A program made the translations under genes and the position numbers. Of a stretch of 64,000 bases of DNA, positions 43,045 to 52,886 are shown piece by piece. How positions within the stretch are numbered: position 1 is the first letter of the stretch; every line of letters starts with the position of its first letter. A model generated the notes under the pieces. It did no database searches and was not told the origin of the DNA. It saw nothing but the letters and a program-made list of their open reading frames with translations. The DNA comes from Pseudomonas putida (GTDB lineage Bacteria > Pseudomonadota > Gammaproteobacteria > Pseudomonadales > Pseudomonadaceae): NCBI RefSeq assembly GCF_028682635.1, contig NZ_JANHLK010000010.1:124001-188000 (forward strand), written 5' to 3'.

Positions 43045-43893
43045 TCAATCCGCTTGCACGGTCACTTGTCGCTGCTCGCCCAACCCCGTGATGCCCAGCC
43101 GAACCGTCTGCCCGGCACGCAGGAACACCGGCTGTGGCTTGATGCCCAAGCCGACGCCCGGTGGCGTGCCGGTGGAAATCACATCGCCCGGTTGCAGGCT
43201 CATGCAGCGGCTCAGGTAGGCAATCAATTGCGGCACATTGAAGATCAGCGTGCGCGTGTTGCCTTGTTGGTAGCGGTGTCCGTCGACCTCCAGCCACAGG
43301 TCCAGCGCATGGGGGTCGGCAACTTCATCGCGGGTGACCAGCCACGGGCCGAGCGGGCCGAACGTATCGAAGCCTTTGCCCTTGTCCCAGGTGCCGCCAC
43401 GCTCCAGTTGCCATTCACGCTCCGAGACATCGTTGATCACGCAGTAGCCGGCGACATGCTCCATGGCGTTGGCTTCATCGATATAGCGCCCGCCTTTGCC
43501 GATGACCACGCCGAGCTCCACTTCCCAATCCGTCTTGAGCGAGCCCCGCGGGATCTCGAGGTTGTCGTTCGGACCGCAGATGGCGCTGGTCCATTTGTTG
43601 AAGATGATCGGCTCCTTGGGCACTTCCATGTTCGACTCGGCCGCATGGTCGGCGTAGTTCAGGCCGATGCAGATAAATTTCCCGACCTGCCCTACGCAAG
43701 CGCCAATCCGCGGCTGCCCAGAAACGATCGGCAGGCTGGCCGGATCGATCGCGGCTAGCGTCGCCAGGCTTTCAGGACTCAGGGCCGTCCCGGCGATATC
43801 CGCCACGTGGCCCGAGAGATCGCGTACCTGATTGTCGGCATCCAGCAGGCCGGGCTTCTCCGAACCTTTTTCGCCATAACGCAACAGTTTCAT
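43045..43893 (-). CDS. Fumarylacetoacetate hydrolase family protein
   Basis: A 282-residue FAH-domain protein of the ureidoglycolate lyase/2-keto-3-deoxy-acid group. The N-terminus MKLLRYGEKGSEKPGLLD and the metal-binding core are clear: IGLNYADHAAESNMEVPKEPIIFNKW, then DWEVELGVVIGKGGRYI and GYCVINDVSERE. It has AGGAG before the ATG. It was probably once co-transcribed with an MFS transporter whose remnant lies just upstream. Likely a sugar-acid or aromatic-acid catabolic hydrolase. Confidence 0.88.
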   Translation of the reverse strand: MKLLRYGEKGSEKPGLLDADNQVRDLSGHVADIAGTALSPESLATLAAIDPASLPIVSGQPRIGACVGQVGKFICIGLNYADHAAESNMEVPKEPIIFNKWTSAICGPNDNLEIPRGSLKTDWEVELGVVIGKGGRYIDEANAMEHVAGYCVINDVSEREWQLERGGTWDKGKGFDTFGPLGPWLVTRDEVADPHALDLWLEVDGHRYQQGNTRTLIFNVPQLIAYLSRCMSLQPGDVISTGTPPGVGLGIKPQPVFLRAGQTVRLGITGLGEQRQVTVQAD

Positions 43894-43906
43894 TTGCTTC
43901 TCCTGC

Positions 43907-44112
43907 TTAAACTGAAAAGTGTAACCCCTGCCCTTTCATGCCGTCTCCAGCTTCGCGGATGTGGTCGCGGTTTTTGCAGTTGGAGTGGCGGGCGTTGAGC
44001 AGGATGGCCACGACGGCCACCGCATAGGGAATGGCGGTCAGGAAGCCCATGTGCAAGCTGTTGGTGATACCGGTGCTCTTGATGATCGAGGGCATCCAGA
44101 ACGTTGCCGTTT
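43907..44112 (-). pseudogene. Remnant of an MFS transporter (anion:cation symporter type)
   Basis: Directly after the LysR stop, the minus strand encodes in another frame TATFWMPSIIKSTGI, then SLHMGFLTAIPYAVAVVAIL and LNARHSN, which is an internal segment of tartrate/glucarate-type MFS permeases (FWLPxxI...LLTAIPYxxAxxxM). About 60 codons remain, without start and without the other helices. A deletion has joined the end of the LysR gene to this piece. Confidence 0.7.
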
Positions 44113-45063
44113 TCAAAACGTCGAATCCCGGGCCAGCCGGGCGTTGTCCTTCAATATTTCGGCAAACTCCAGGGCCGCCCCCACCAGCTGCTCGCCCTTG
44201 CGCGTGAGGATGCCGTAATCCTGCGGCACCAGGTGCAACGGCGTATCCAGGATCTTGAGCTGGCCGCTCTCGAGGAGCGGATTGACCATGGCGTTGGGCA
44301 GCATTCCGATCATGGACCCGCGTTGCAGCACCTGCAGGAAGGTCTGCATGGAGATGGTGTCGACGGTGTTTCGCGGCATGCCCACGCCAGCTTCGGCGAA
44401 CGCCAGTTCCATGCGGCCACGAATGGGTGTACCCACCGGGTAGAGAATCCACGGCAAGTCCACCAATTGCTGCAATGAGAGGGGGCCGGCAGCGGCCAGC
44501 GGGTGTCGGTCGTTGACCACGATGCAGAACGGTTCGGGCGCCAGTGGCTGGAAGTCGTAATGCTGCTGCTGGCTTTGATCGGTGAAACGGGCGATGGCCA
44601 GGTCGAGTTTTTTCTCTTCTAGCATTTTCATCAGGTGGTTACTGGTTTGCTCCACCACCTCGATCGATAGCAACGGCCAGCGTTCCTTGATCTGCAAGAT
44701 GGCTTCGGGCAACGCCACGGCGGTGGCGGCGAAAATACCGCCGATCCTGAGGTAGCCATGACCGCCTTCGCGCAGGCTGCTGATTTGTTCGACGAACGAG
44801 CGCGCGTCATTCAGGGCAATCTGCGCATAGCGCAGCACATGCTCTCCCAGTGCCGTAGGTGGCATGCTACGCGGCAGGCGTTCGAATAAAGCAAAGCCCA
44901 GCAGGCTTTCGATTTCCTTGAGCATCTTGCTGATGGCCGGCTGACTCAGATTCATCTGTTGCGCCGCCAGGTGCATGTTGCGGGTGCGCCCCAAGGTGTC
45001 GATCAGCTGCAAATGCCTGAATTTGAGCCATCCGCAAAAGTGGGTGAATGAAAGTTCCGACAT
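44113..45063 (-). CDS. LysR-family transcriptional regulator
   Basis: A 316-residue regulator of the GbpR/PcaQ-like type, with a longer lead into the helix-turn-helix (MSELSFTHFCGWLKFRHLQLIDTLGRTRNMHLAAQQM). I use the ATG at 45063, seven bases after GAGG; a GTG two codons upstream is possible. The effector domain begins at about 95. It is divergent from the 2-keto-acid hydrolase-like gene at 45176 with a palindrome between them, so it probably regulates that gene. Its last codons abut the MFS remnant. Confidence 0.87.
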   Translation of the reverse strand: MSELSFTHFCGWLKFRHLQLIDTLGRTRNMHLAAQQMNLSQPAISKMLKEIESLLGFALFERLPRSMPPTALGEHVLRYAQIALNDARSFVEQISSLREGGHGYLRIGGIFAATAVALPEAILQIKERWPLLSIEVVEQTSNHLMKMLEEKKLDLAIARFTDQSQQQHYDFQPLAPEPFCIVVNDRHPLAAAGPLSLQQLVDLPWILYPVGTPIRGRMELAFAEAGVGMPRNTVDTISMQTFLQVLQRGSMIGMLPNAMVNPLLESGQLKILDTPLHLVPQDYGILTRKGEQLVGAALEFAEILKDNARLARDSTF

Positions 45064-45081
45064 GGGCACACCTCGCCAGGC

Positions 45082-45098
45082 GATAACTGTACGTTATC
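45082..45098. promoter_or_regulatory. Candidate LysR-type operator
   Basis: GATAACTGTACGTTATC has perfect six-base arms (GATAAC/GTTATC) and a five-base centre, placed between the divergent LysR gene and the FAH-superfamily gene. Confidence 0.5.
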
Positions 45099-45175
45099 AA
45101 TTATTGAAATTATCTCATTGGAGTTTATCGGCTGTGCGCCCTAGCGTGAAGTCTTTACGAACCAGGAAGATTGCC

Positions 45176-46357
45176 ATGTCGCTAATGCTTACCCCCGAAA
45201 ACACCCTGCCAGCCGATGGTGTAGCCGGAACCCTGATTGGCCGTGCCTGGGTACCAGGACGAATCGCCGGACCTTCGCCAATCGTCCTGCGCGCCGACGG
45301 CGTATTCGACCTGTCGGAGCATTTCGCGACTTTGAGTGACTTGCTGGAATCCGATGCTCCCCTTTCGGCAGTTCGCGACGCGCCCGGCATTTTCATCGCC
45401 AGCGTCGAAGCCCTGCTGGCCAACACGGGGCCCGACGCCGATCCATCCAGACCGTACTTGCTACCGCCCCTGGATTTGCAAGTGATCAAGGCTGCCGGCG
45501 TAACCTTCGCCGCCAGCATGATCGAGCGTGTGATCGAGGAGCAGGCCGGTGGTGATGCCGCCAAGGCTGAAGCCGTGCGGGCCACCGTGCACGGGGTGAT
45601 CGGCGACAACCTGCGCTCGATCGTTCCAGGCTCCGAGCAGGCCATGCGCTTGAAAGCCTTTCTTATCGAACAGGACATGTGGTCGCAGTATCTGGAAGTA
45701 GGTATCGGTCCGGACGCGGAGATCTTCACCAAGGCACCGGTGCTGGCCTCTGTCGGCAGCGGCAGCCGGATTGGCATTCACCCGGGTTCGCAGTGGAACA
45801 ACCCGGAACCGGAAGTGGTGCTCGCGGTAAACAGTCGCGGGCAGATCCACGGGGCGACCCTGGGCAACGACGTCAACCTGCGGGACTTCGAAGGCCGTAG
45901 CGCGCTGTTGCTGAGCAAGGCCAAGGACAACAATGCATCCTGCTCGATCGGGCCTTTCATCCGCCTGTTCGACGATCACTTCAGCCTGGACGATGTCCGC
46001 GCCTGCGTGGTCGACCTTGAGGTACAAGGTGAGGACGGTTACCGGATGCACGGATCGAGCTCCATGAGTCAGATCAGCCGGGACCCGCAAGACCTGGCCG
46101 GCCAGACCCTCAACGCCAATCACCAGTATCCCGATGGTTTCCTGCTGTTCCTCGGTACGCTGTTCGCCCCTACCGCAGATCGCGATCATGCCGGCAGCGG
46201 TTTCACCCACAAACTCGGTGACCGGGTCAGTATCAGCAGCCCCTTGCTTGGCAGCCTGCACAACCAGGTGACCCACAGTTCCGAGGCAGCGCCATGGACC
46301 TTTGGCGTGGGTGCCTTGCTGCGTAACCTGGCCGCCCGAGGACTGCTTGCACGCTGA
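45176..46357 (+). CDS. FAH-superfamily protein of the 2-keto-3-deoxy sugar acid dehydratase (AraD1-like) group
   Basis: A 393-residue enzyme starting at ATG 45176 after CCAGGAAG. Conserved parts are AAGVTFAASMIERVIEEQ, IGIHPGSQWNNPEPEVVLAVNSRGQIHGATLGNDVNLRDFEGRSALLLSKAKDNNASCSIGPF and HKLGDRVSISSPLLGSL. Relatives act as L-2-keto-3-deoxyarabonate dehydratases or related hydrolases in sugar-acid breakdown. The lost sugar-acid-type MFS transporter next door fits this role. Confidence 0.85.
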   Translation: MSLMLTPENTLPADGVAGTLIGRAWVPGRIAGPSPIVLRADGVFDLSEHFATLSDLLESDAPLSAVRDAPGIFIASVEALLANTGPDADPSRPYLLPPLDLQVIKAAGVTFAASMIERVIEEQAGGDAAKAEAVRATVHGVIGDNLRSIVPGSEQAMRLKAFLIEQDMWSQYLEVGIGPDAEIFTKAPVLASVGSGSRIGIHPGSQWNNPEPEVVLAVNSRGQIHGATLGNDVNLRDFEGRSALLLSKAKDNNASCSIGPFIRLFDDHFSLDDVRACVVDLEVQGEDGYRMHGSSSMSQISRDPQDLAGQTLNANHQYPDGFLLFLGTLFAPTADRDHAGSGFTHKLGDRVSISSPLLGSLHNQVTHSSEAAPWTFGVGALLRNLAARGLLAR

Positions 46358-46477
46358 AGCCCTGCAAGACCCGGATCGATGACCCGGCACTGGACATCCC
46401 TGCCTCGTAAACTCCTTGGCAAGAGCTGTACCGGCAATTGGTAGGCCAGCTGTCCACGTTAGAAGGCAGAACCGTCT

Positions 46478-46975
46478 TCAGGGCAACGGCCTATTAAGTC
46501 GTCCATCAAGGGCGAAAGGCTCCTGCAACACCAACTCGTACAACCCAAGAGCCAGTTGCGGGTTCATCAACAAGTTCCAGCTATGTCGCGAGACACTGGA
46601 AGGGACCAGCACAAAGGGATGCTGGCTCAACAGATCAGCACCGAACCGTTGCTGGCTGCGGCTTGGGGTACCCGGTGCCAGCCAATTGGCGTTGGCAATG
46701 CTTTCAGGCTGCACCACATAAATCTTCGACGGGTCCAACACGAGGGCCTGCGTCAGGCAATGTGGCTTGCAATCCAGTGCTTCGAAATTCTTATGCACCG
46801 CCACCTCAAGGATGGCCGTAGATGCATCGAGGGCTGCATAAACTGTGGTCATCCCTTTAGGGTTCCAGCGCCCGCCCACCTTTTCAGCGCCCACGCCCGC
46901 ATTCCAGGTGGAGGCATACTCAGCAGGATCAAGTCGCCAAAAATGAATCTCACTGCTTAAAGGGTCTTTAGCCAT
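46478..46975 (-). CDS. RES-domain toxin (NAD+-degrading type)
   Basis: A 165-residue RES protein, the toxin of a Res/Xre pair; characterised members destroy NAD+. Likely active-site residues are Arg36 (VGGRWNPKG), Tyr46 (TVYAALDASTA) and Glu57 (AILEVAVH). The ATG at 46975 shares one base with the antitoxin stop (TGATG), so the two genes are translationally coupled. No sign of inactivation. Confidence 0.9.
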   Translation of the reverse strand: MAKDPLSSEIHFWRLDPAEYASTWNAGVGAEKVGGRWNPKGMTTVYAALDASTAILEVAVHKNFEALDCKPHCLTQALVLDPSKIYVVQPESIANANWLAPGTPSRSQQRFGADLLSQHPFVLVPSSVSRHSWNLLMNPQLALGLYELVLQEPFALDGRLNRPLP

Positions 46976-47544
46976 CAATAGACCCCGTATTCCATGCGCG
47001 TCAGAAAATCATTCACCAACTCATACCCGACTGAATTAGAAATCAGGTCGATAGGTGTCTCACCATCCAGACCCCGGGCAGGTTTGACCATCCACTGCTC
47101 GGCAAGCTCACGCGAACCCAGCACATCCGTGGCCTTTTCCAACACTTCGGCATAATTGAGCGCGCGCGTGCTTTGCTCCGGGGTCAGCGCTTCATTGGGT
47201 GTTTTCAACCGCCGCGCAAGCGTACGATCAGACGCCCCCACGATCTTCGACAACACACCGCTTTGCTTATATACAGTACTGTTTTCGATCATATTCAGCA
47301 CCGACTGCAGCGAAAAACCGTTTTTAACGGCCCTATAAATATCCATACGATCATCGCTGATTTTTCCGGAGAGCAAGATCGAAACCATTTGAGGGGGGCG
47401 ATGTGTAGCACTCATCCTCAGCACAGATTGCTCATTCATCGAAATCTTCATGTCTGCTTCACGCTCACGCAGTTCGGATTTTTTAATCCGACCGGCTCCA
47501 TTGACAGTTTCTTCGACAACAACATCTTTTTTCTTGGCGCTCAT
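46975..47544 (-). CDS. Xre/MbcA/ParS-type antitoxin of the RES pair
   Basis: A 189-residue antitoxin. The ATG at 47544 follows GGAGG with six-base spacing. The N-terminal 50 residues are charged. A helix-turn-helix-like region is in the middle (KIVGASDRTLARRLKTPNEALTPEQS), and the C-terminal toxin-binding domain has the typical GLDGETPIDLISNSVGYELVNDFLTRMEYGVY arrangement. It probably represses its own promoter, which carries several TGCCA/TGGCA half-sites. Confidence 0.9.
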   Translation of the reverse strand: MSAKKKDVVVEETVNGAGRIKKSELREREADMKISMNEQSVLRMSATHRPPQMVSILLSGKISDDRMDIYRAVKNGFSLQSVLNMIENSTVYKQSGVLSKIVGASDRTLARRLKTPNEALTPEQSTRALNYAEVLEKATDVLGSRELAEQWMVKPARGLDGETPIDLISNSVGYELVNDFLTRMEYGVY

Positions 47545-47568
47545 GGCAACCTCCACCGCCCAGACATC

Positions 47569-47605
47569 TGGCATTGACTATAGTGCCAAATGGCAGAATG
47601 GCCAA
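47569..47605 (-). promoter_or_regulatory. Promoter and operator of the Res/Xre operon
   Basis: On the minus strand TTGGCC (47600-47605) and TATAGT (47577-47582) are separated by 17 bases and form a sigma-70 promoter. TGGCA/TGCCA half-sites surround the -10 box: an inverted pair at 47569-47588 and TGCCA-AA-TGGCA at 47584-47595. This fits autoregulation by the Xre antitoxin. Confidence 0.65.
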
Positions 47606-47863
47606 CCTGGATATGGTGGTTCGCAACGGTAGAACGAACGCCCATGGCCCACAAGTCGGCGCATTCTGGCGTAGTCGTAGGCAATGGCGCCGGGTTTTGT
47701 AGGTTTCAGGACGTAACCCTGAGGCACCGGGTTCAAGCTGATCTGCGAGCGGATTCGAATTGTTGTGGCGCGCTATACGCTCACGGATGGCCTTCATTTG
47801 CGCTGGCGGTGTGCCGGTTTCCCTGATGGTGGCGCGGTTCGCCCCCATCCCTCCGTCCCCCCT
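47606..47863. other. Non-coding stretch upstream of the Res/Xre operon
   Basis: Part of a 428-base interval between the antitoxin and SDR genes. An open frame exists on the minus strand (47483-47848) but it overlaps the antitoxin promoter and shows no recognisable domain. I see no supported gene. Confidence 0.4.
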
Positions 47864-47947
47864 GGAGCTGCCGCAGGCTGCGATCCTTTGACCCTGCCCT
47901 CAAAAACAAGATCAAAAGATCGCAGCCTCGTTTCACTCGACAGCTCC
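47864..47947. repeat. Long imperfect palindromic repeat of Pseudomonas type
   Basis: Nested inverted arms: GGAGCTG (47864-47870) with CAGCTCC (47941-47947), and AGGCTGCGATC (47875-47885) with GATCGCAGCCT further in. This GCAGGCTGCGATC...GATCGCAGCCT form is a common intergenic repeat in the P. fluorescens group. Confidence 0.75.
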
Positions 47948-47972
47948 TACAGTTCTGTCCTTTCCTTTTGCG

Positions 47973-48794
47973 CTAGGCCCCAGTGTCATCGCCCACGGCA
48001 GGCGTCGCAGCCGTGCCTGCCAAGAGCCCACCGTCGATATTGAACTCGCTGCCGGTGACATACGTCGCCTCATCCGAGGCCAGCAACAATGCCACCGCTG
48101 CAACCTCTTCGGGCATGCCGAACCGCCTGAGCGGTGTATCTTGAACCAGCGCATCCATTCGCGCCTGACGATCGGTGCCCGTGCCCAACATGGGCTCCCA
48201 CATGGGTGTGAGGATGGCCGCTGGATGAATCGAGTTGCAGCGCACGGTGAGTCCTTGCTCAGCGCAGTACAGCGCCACCGTCTTGGTGTGATTACGCACA
48301 GCACCCTTGGACGACGCATAGGCCGCCGCTCCGGGAATGCCCACCAGGCCCGAACGAGAGGAGATGTTGATAATGGAACCGGTTCCGTGAGGCCGCATGG
48401 AGCGAATGGCGTACTTGCAACCCAGGAACACACCATCGAGATTGGTCTGGTGCACGGCGTGCCAGTCTTCCAGGCGCGCATGCTCCGGGTCATGCCGTAC
48501 GGCGCCGTGCTCAAATCCGGTGATACCTGCATTGTTCACCAGGATGTCGAGCCTGCCGCGTTCCTCGAGGATTTGCGTCGTCACTCGCCGCCAATCTTCT
48601 TCGCGGCGCACATCAAGGCGCAGATAGCTGGCGCGATCACCGAGTGAATCTGCAAGGGTCTTGCCGAGCTCGTCATTGATATCGGTGACGTAGACAAAAC
48701 AATCCTCTTGCGCGAAGAGTCGCACAATCGCTGCGCCAATCCCTTGGGCGGCACCGGTGACGATCGCGGTCTTGGAAGTGAGTTTACCGGTCAT
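47973..48794 (-). CDS. Short-chain dehydrogenase/reductase
   Basis: A 273-residue classical SDR. The cofactor motif is TGAAQGIG, then NNAG (LDILVNNAG), the catalytic Ser in [13 protein letters not shown], and YASSK. The C-terminal [15 protein letters not shown] is typical of 3-ketoacyl reductase or cyclopentanol-dehydrogenase-like SDRs. The start was placed at ATG 48794, where [16 protein letters not shown] begins. Substrate unknown. Confidence 0.88.
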   Translation of the reverse strand: MTGKLTSKTAIVTGAAQGIGAAIVRLFAQEDCFVYVTDINDELGKTLADSLGDRASYLRLDVRREEDWRRVTTQILEERGRLDILVNNAGITGFEHGAVRHDPEHARLEDWHAVHQTNLDGVFLGCKYAIRSMRPHGTGSIINISSRSGLVGIPGAAAYASSKGAVRNHTKTVALYCAEQGLTVRCNSIHPAAILTPMWEPMLGTGTDRQARMDALVQDTPLRRFGMPEEVAAVALLLASDEATYVTGSEFNIDGGLLAGTAATPAVGDDTGA

Positions 48795-49138
48795 GAAAGC
48801 GGATGCCCCCACCTGGTTGCCAAATCGACCCCGAGTATAGACTGCCTCGGCAAACGCCACCCTGCTCACCGCCAACAGCGATATGCACTGCGCGCCTCTC
48901 CTGCAGGAGCGAGCTTGCTCGCGAAGAACTTCAGAGCGCCGCATTCACCCGGGAAGCACGCGCCTTCGTTGACGACCATCGCGAGCAAGCTCGCTCCTAC
49001 ATTGGATCTCTGTCGGCCGCAGGTTCGGCGTTCGCCGACAAGGGCAGATCTCGGGCAGGCTATAATCATTTGCTCGGGTCAATCCGGACGCCAATTCCCC
49101 CAAATATGCGACACAGTACAAAAAAGGGAGCGAAGGCC
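48795..49138. repeat. Intergenic region with a REP doublet
   Basis: Within this 344-base gap, AGGAGCGAGCTTGCTCGCG at 48905-48923 and its inverted counterpart CGCGAGCAAGCTCGCTCCT at 48980-48998 form a REP pair about 55 bases apart. The rest contains no recognised gene. Confidence 0.85.
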
Positions 49139-49579
49139 ATGACAGTCAAGCGAATGGACAACGTGCTGATCGTTGTCGACGATCTCGAAGCGGTGAAGGC
49201 GTTTTTTATCGAGTTGGGCCTCGAGCTTGAGGGCCAGACCACCGTTGAAGGGCCTGCTATCGGCAAGCTCATAGGGCTTGAAAACGTGCGAGCCACCCTC
49301 GCGATGCTGCGCACTGCCGATGGGCAGGGAGTTGAACTTGACAAGTTCCACACGCCCGACGCAGTCAGGTTCGGGCCCGTGAATACGCCAGTGAACGCGC
49401 TGGGTCTTCGCCGCATCATGTTCGCCGTCGATGGCATCGATGCTGTCGTTGCGCGGATGCAGGCCCATGGCGCAGAAGTCATTGGCCAGATGCAGTACGA
49501 GGCATCGTACCGGCTCGCCTATATCCGTGGGCCCGAGGGCCTTATCGTCGGGCTGGCCGAGAAGTTAATGCCTGAATAA
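49139..49579 (+). CDS. VOC (glyoxalase/bleomycin-resistance) superfamily protein
   Basis: A 146-residue protein with two beta-alpha-beta-beta-beta modules: [27 protein letters not shown] at the N-terminus and [27 protein letters not shown] followed by [17 protein letters not shown] at the C-terminus. The C-terminal metal glutamate position ([11 protein letters not shown]) is kept. Start ATG 49139 follows GGGAGCGAAGG. It ends ten bases before the RNase Z gene. Function unknown. Confidence 0.85.
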   Translation: MTVKRMDNVLIVVDDLEAVKAFFIELGLELEGQTTVEGPAIGKLIGLENVRATLAMLRTADGQGVELDKFHTPDAVRFGPVNTPVNALGLRRIMFAVDGIDAVVARMQAHGAEVIGQMQYEASYRLAYIRGPEGLIVGLAEKLMPE

Positions 49580-49589
49580 AGGATCGACC

Positions 49590-50555
49590 ATGGATCTGAT
49601 TTTTCTTGGCACATCCTCAGGCGTTCCCACCCGCAGTCGCAATGTGAGCGGCACAGCCCTTATCGAATCATCAGGCAAAGGCTGGTATCTGGTGGATTGC
49701 GGTGAAGCCACGCAACACCAGGTGATGCGCACCTCGCTGTCTTTGCACGAGCTGCGCGGGTGTTTCATCACCCATGTACATGGCGATCATTGCTTCGGCT
49801 TACCCGGTTTGTTGGCCAGTGCCGGCATGTCCGGTCGAGTCGAGCCCCTGGACATTGTATTGCCCGCTGCGCTTGAACCCTGGGTGCGCCTGAGCCTCGC
49901 CGTCAGCAAATCCTGGCTACCCTTCGAATTGCACCTGCATGCGAGCGAAACTTTCAGTGGCTGGCAAAACGGCAAGGTTCAGGTCAATACCGTTGCCCTC
50001 TCCCATCGTGTTCCCTGCCATGGCTATGTATTTGACGAAGCTGATCCCAATCCGCGCCTGGATATCCAACGCCTGGAAGCAGAAGGTATTCCCCGTGGCC
50101 CCCTGTGGGGCGAGTTGGCCCATGGACGCGAGATCGAGCACGCCGGACGAATATTTCATGCCGAGCAATACCTGCGCCCTTGGCGCCCCGCTCAGCGCTT
50201 TATCATCTGCGGCGATAACGATAGCCCTGAACTGCTGGCGCAAGTGGCCGCCGGCGCTAATGTGCTGGTCCATGAAGCGACCTTCACCCAGGCCCTGATC
50301 GATCACGCCCACGAGCATTACGGGCACAGCAGTGCCGCCGCCGTGGCGCGTTTTGCCGAGTCGGCAGGCATTCCCAACCTGGTGCTTACCCACTTCAGTG
50401 CGCGCTACCAGAACAATCCCGAGCGAAGTCCGTGCATCGAGGATGTACAACAGGAAGCGGCGGCGCACTTCACCGGCGAGCTGTTCCTGGCGCGGGATCT
50501 GCAGCGTTATCACCTTGACCGGGACGGCAGGTTGAACGTTGTCTTGGGCAGGTAA
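49590..50555 (+). CDS. rnz: Ribonuclease Z (metallo-beta-lactamase fold)
   Basis: A 321-residue tRNA 3'-endonuclease-type protein. The zinc motif HVHGDHCFG is at residues 62-70, preceded by [15 protein letters not shown] and [11 protein letters not shown], which are typical of the bacterial RNase Z group. Later ligands are in [18 protein letters not shown] and THFSARY. The exosite arm is of the short type with [12 protein letters not shown]. Pseudomonas tRNA genes usually encode CCA, so the in vivo role may be in RNA turnover. Confidence 0.92.
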   Translation: MDLIFLGTSSGVPTRSRNVSGTALIESSGKGWYLVDCGEATQHQVMRTSLSLHELRGCFITHVHGDHCFGLPGLLASAGMSGRVEPLDIVLPAALEPWVRLSLAVSKSWLPFELHLHASETFSGWQNGKVQVNTVALSHRVPCHGYVFDEADPNPRLDIQRLEAEGIPRGPLWGELAHGREIEHAGRIFHAEQYLRPWRPAQRFIICGDNDSPELLAQVAAGANVLVHEATFTQALIDHAHEHYGHSSAAAVARFAESAGIPNLVLTHFSARYQNNPERSPCIEDVQQEAAAHFTGELFLARDLQRYHLDRDGRLNVVLGR

Positions 50556-50642
50556 CAAACCGATGTGTCTGCGTTTGATCAAATCGGTTGAACCTCGGCG
50601 AACCCGCGATCCTCGGATACTAAAACGCCCATAGGTGACGAC

Positions 50643-52799
50643 ATGGCAACCGAGGATACACTTCTGCGCCAGCGCAAAGTGCTCGCCACATTTGGCGAGC
50701 TGGCCTTGGCGTCAGATGACCTGGAGCACATTCTCAACGAGGCATGTCGTTTGGTCGGCGATGCCCTTCAAACCAACATGGCCAAATTCATGCTCCTGCA
50801 GGAAGACGGCATCACCTTCCTGGTGCGCAATGGTGTGGGCTGGGCACCCGATGTGGTCGGCAAAGTTCGGGTACAGGCCGACGAAGGGAGCCCGGAGCGG
50901 CATTCCCTGGACACCAACGGCCCGGTGATATCGACGGACATTTCCTCGGAAACGCGATTTCGCTATCACGACTTTCAAATAGCCAACGGGGTACAGGCAT
51001 TCGTCAACGTGCTTGTCCTCGGCGCTGATGGAGAGCGCCCTTTCGGCATCTTTGAAGTCGATAGTCGGGTTCCCCGCGAGTTCACCGAAAGCGATATCGA
51101 TTTTCTTCGGGGCTACAGCAACCTGCTTGGGGCAGTGTTGAAGCGCTTCAAAACCATGCTGTCCATGCATTTGACCGAGAAAAAACTGCGTGAAAGCGAG
51201 CGGCACTACCGCATAGCTGCCGAGCTCAATCCACTCTGGCCCTGGACGGCGGACACCCATGGCAACCTTATGTCCATTGATCAGCGCTGGTTTGAATACA
51301 CCGGCCTGACCCCTGAGCAAACGTTAGGGCGTGAATGGGCCAATGCGGTTCACCCTGAAGACAAGGCGTCATTGATCCTGCTTTGGGATCAATCATTGAC
51401 CACCTTGCAACCTTTCGACTCGCAAATTCGATTGCGCAAACACACGGCAGATTACCGATGGTTCAGAGTCCGCGCGCTGTGCAGTTTCGGCATCGACGGA
51501 CGCTGCGAACAATGGTATGGCACCATTGACGACATCGACGATCGCGTTCAGTTGGAGAGCGCATTGCGTGACTGGAACGACCTACTCGAGGATCGCATCG
51601 TTCAACGCACCCAGCAGCTTGAAGCCGAACAACACGAACGCGCGATGGCCGAACTCAAGCTTCGGCAAAGTCAGAAAATGGAAGCGGTAGGCCAACTGAC
51701 CGGCGGAATCGCCCATGATTTCAATAATCTGTTGGCTGGCATCATCGGTAACCTGGAGCTGATGCAACGGCGAATCGATGCTGCGCGCTACGAGGAATTG
51801 AACCGATACAACGCCATCGCCATGACCTCCGCCTCCCGCGCTGCCGCTTTGACGCAACGGCTGCTGGCATTTTCAAGGCAGCAATCACTCGATCCCGAAC
51901 TGCTCGAACCTCGCAAGGTCGTGGCGGATCTGGAAGACATGATCCGGCGGTCAGTTGGCCCGAGCATCGCCGTGGAGTGTTCATTCAAGGCCAATGATCG
52001 TATCAAGTGCGATCTCAACCAGCTGGAAAATGCACTGCTCAATCTCGCGATCAACGCTCGGGATGCAATGCCCAACGGTGGCAGGCTGGATCTTCTGGTC
52101 GACCGCTGCGTCATTGATCCAGCGTCGTCATCCGACAAAATGATGCCGCCAGGATCCTATGTGAGCATATCCGTCACGGACTCTGGCACGGGCATCAATC
52201 CGGACATCCTGTCGCGTATTTTCGATCCGTTTTTCACCACAAAAAAAATTGGCGAAGGCACCGGGCTTGGCCTTTCGATGATTTATGGGTTTGCCCAGCA
52301 ATCGGGGGGCCAGGTGCGCGTTCACAGCAAGGTCGGTGTGGGAACCTCTGTGACCCTGTATTTTCCCGTCGATGATTCACAGCCGGTCGAGATCGGGACC
52401 CGTTCGGACACCTCCCAAACCACGGAGACCACAGGTCACAACGAAATCATATTGTTGGTGGACGACGAAGCGGCCGTACGCCAAATGGCCTCTGAGCTTT
52501 TGAGCGAAACCGGATACCGCGTCGTGGAAGCGGTGGACAGTGTGTCCGCGATCAACCAGGCGGAAAAACTGGAACACCTGGATTTACTCCTGACCGATAT
52601 CGGCTTGCCAGGCATGATGAACGGCATCAGCCTGGCCGCCGAACTCAAGCTCAAACACCCTCGGCTCAAGGTGCTCTTCATCACCGGTTTCGCGGGCGGC
52701 TCCAACCTGGTGTCGGTCGATGCAACCACGCGGGTCCTGGCCAAACCCTTCAGCTTGAATGAACTCAGTTCACGCGTGCATGCGCTGATTCGATCCTGA
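50643..52799 (+). CDS. Hybrid sensor histidine kinase (GAF-PAS-HisKA-HATPase-REC)
   Basis: A 718-residue cytosolic kinase without clear membrane helices. A GAF domain (about 10-170) is followed by a PAS domain (about 185-310), a short coiled coil (about 310-340), the HisKA domain with phosphorylated His358 in [11 protein letters not shown], the ATPase domain with [13 protein letters not shown] and [18 protein letters not shown], and a C-terminal receiver with Asp652 ([12 protein letters not shown]) and the lysine in VLAKPFS. No response regulator gene is adjacent. The signal is unknown; a soluble or redox ligand in GAF/PAS is possible. Confidence 0.92.
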   Translation: MATEDTLLRQRKVLATFGELALASDDLEHILNEACRLVGDALQTNMAKFMLLQEDGITFLVRNGVGWAPDVVGKVRVQADEGSPERHSLDTNGPVISTDISSETRFRYHDFQIANGVQAFVNVLVLGADGERPFGIFEVDSRVPREFTESDIDFLRGYSNLLGAVLKRFKTMLSMHLTEKKLRESERHYRIAAELNPLWPWTADTHGNLMSIDQRWFEYTGLTPEQTLGREWANAVHPEDKASLILLWDQSLTTLQPFDSQIRLRKHTADYRWFRVRALCSFGIDGRCEQWYGTIDDIDDRVQLESALRDWNDLLEDRIVQRTQQLEAEQHERAMAELKLRQSQKMEAVGQLTGGIAHDFNNLLAGIIGNLELMQRRIDAARYEELNRYNAIAMTSASRAAALTQRLLAFSRQQSLDPELLEPRKVVADLEDMIRRSVGPSIAVECSFKANDRIKCDLNQLENALLNLAINARDAMPNGGRLDLLVDRCVIDPASSSDKMMPPGSYVSISVTDSGTGINPDILSRIFDPFFTTKKIGEGTGLGLSMIYGFAQQSGGQVRVHSKVGVGTSVTLYFPVDDSQPVEIGTRSDTSQTTETTGHNEIILLVDDEAAVRQMASELLSETGYRVVEAVDSVSAINQAEKLEHLDLLLTDIGLPGMMNGISLAAELKLKHPRLKVLFITGFAGGSNLVSVDATTRVLAKPFSLNELSSRVHALIRS

Positions 52800-52886
52800 G
52801 GGAGTGGCAATACCTTAGATCTGGACGAGGTACCGGTTGCGGATGGAGGCCCTTGGAGCTCGACGTGAGCGAGCTTGGAACGCCGA

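Noticed and set aside
46372..46477. Possible transposase tail after the AraD1-like gene
   Set aside because: A short plus-strand frame ending near 46496 has no recognisable motif, and there are no terminal inverted repeats.
47483..47848. Minus-strand frame of 121 codons overlapping the Res/Xre promoter
   Set aside because: It overlaps the antitoxin gene start and its promoter, has a composition unlike a folded protein and no supporting ribosome-binding site.
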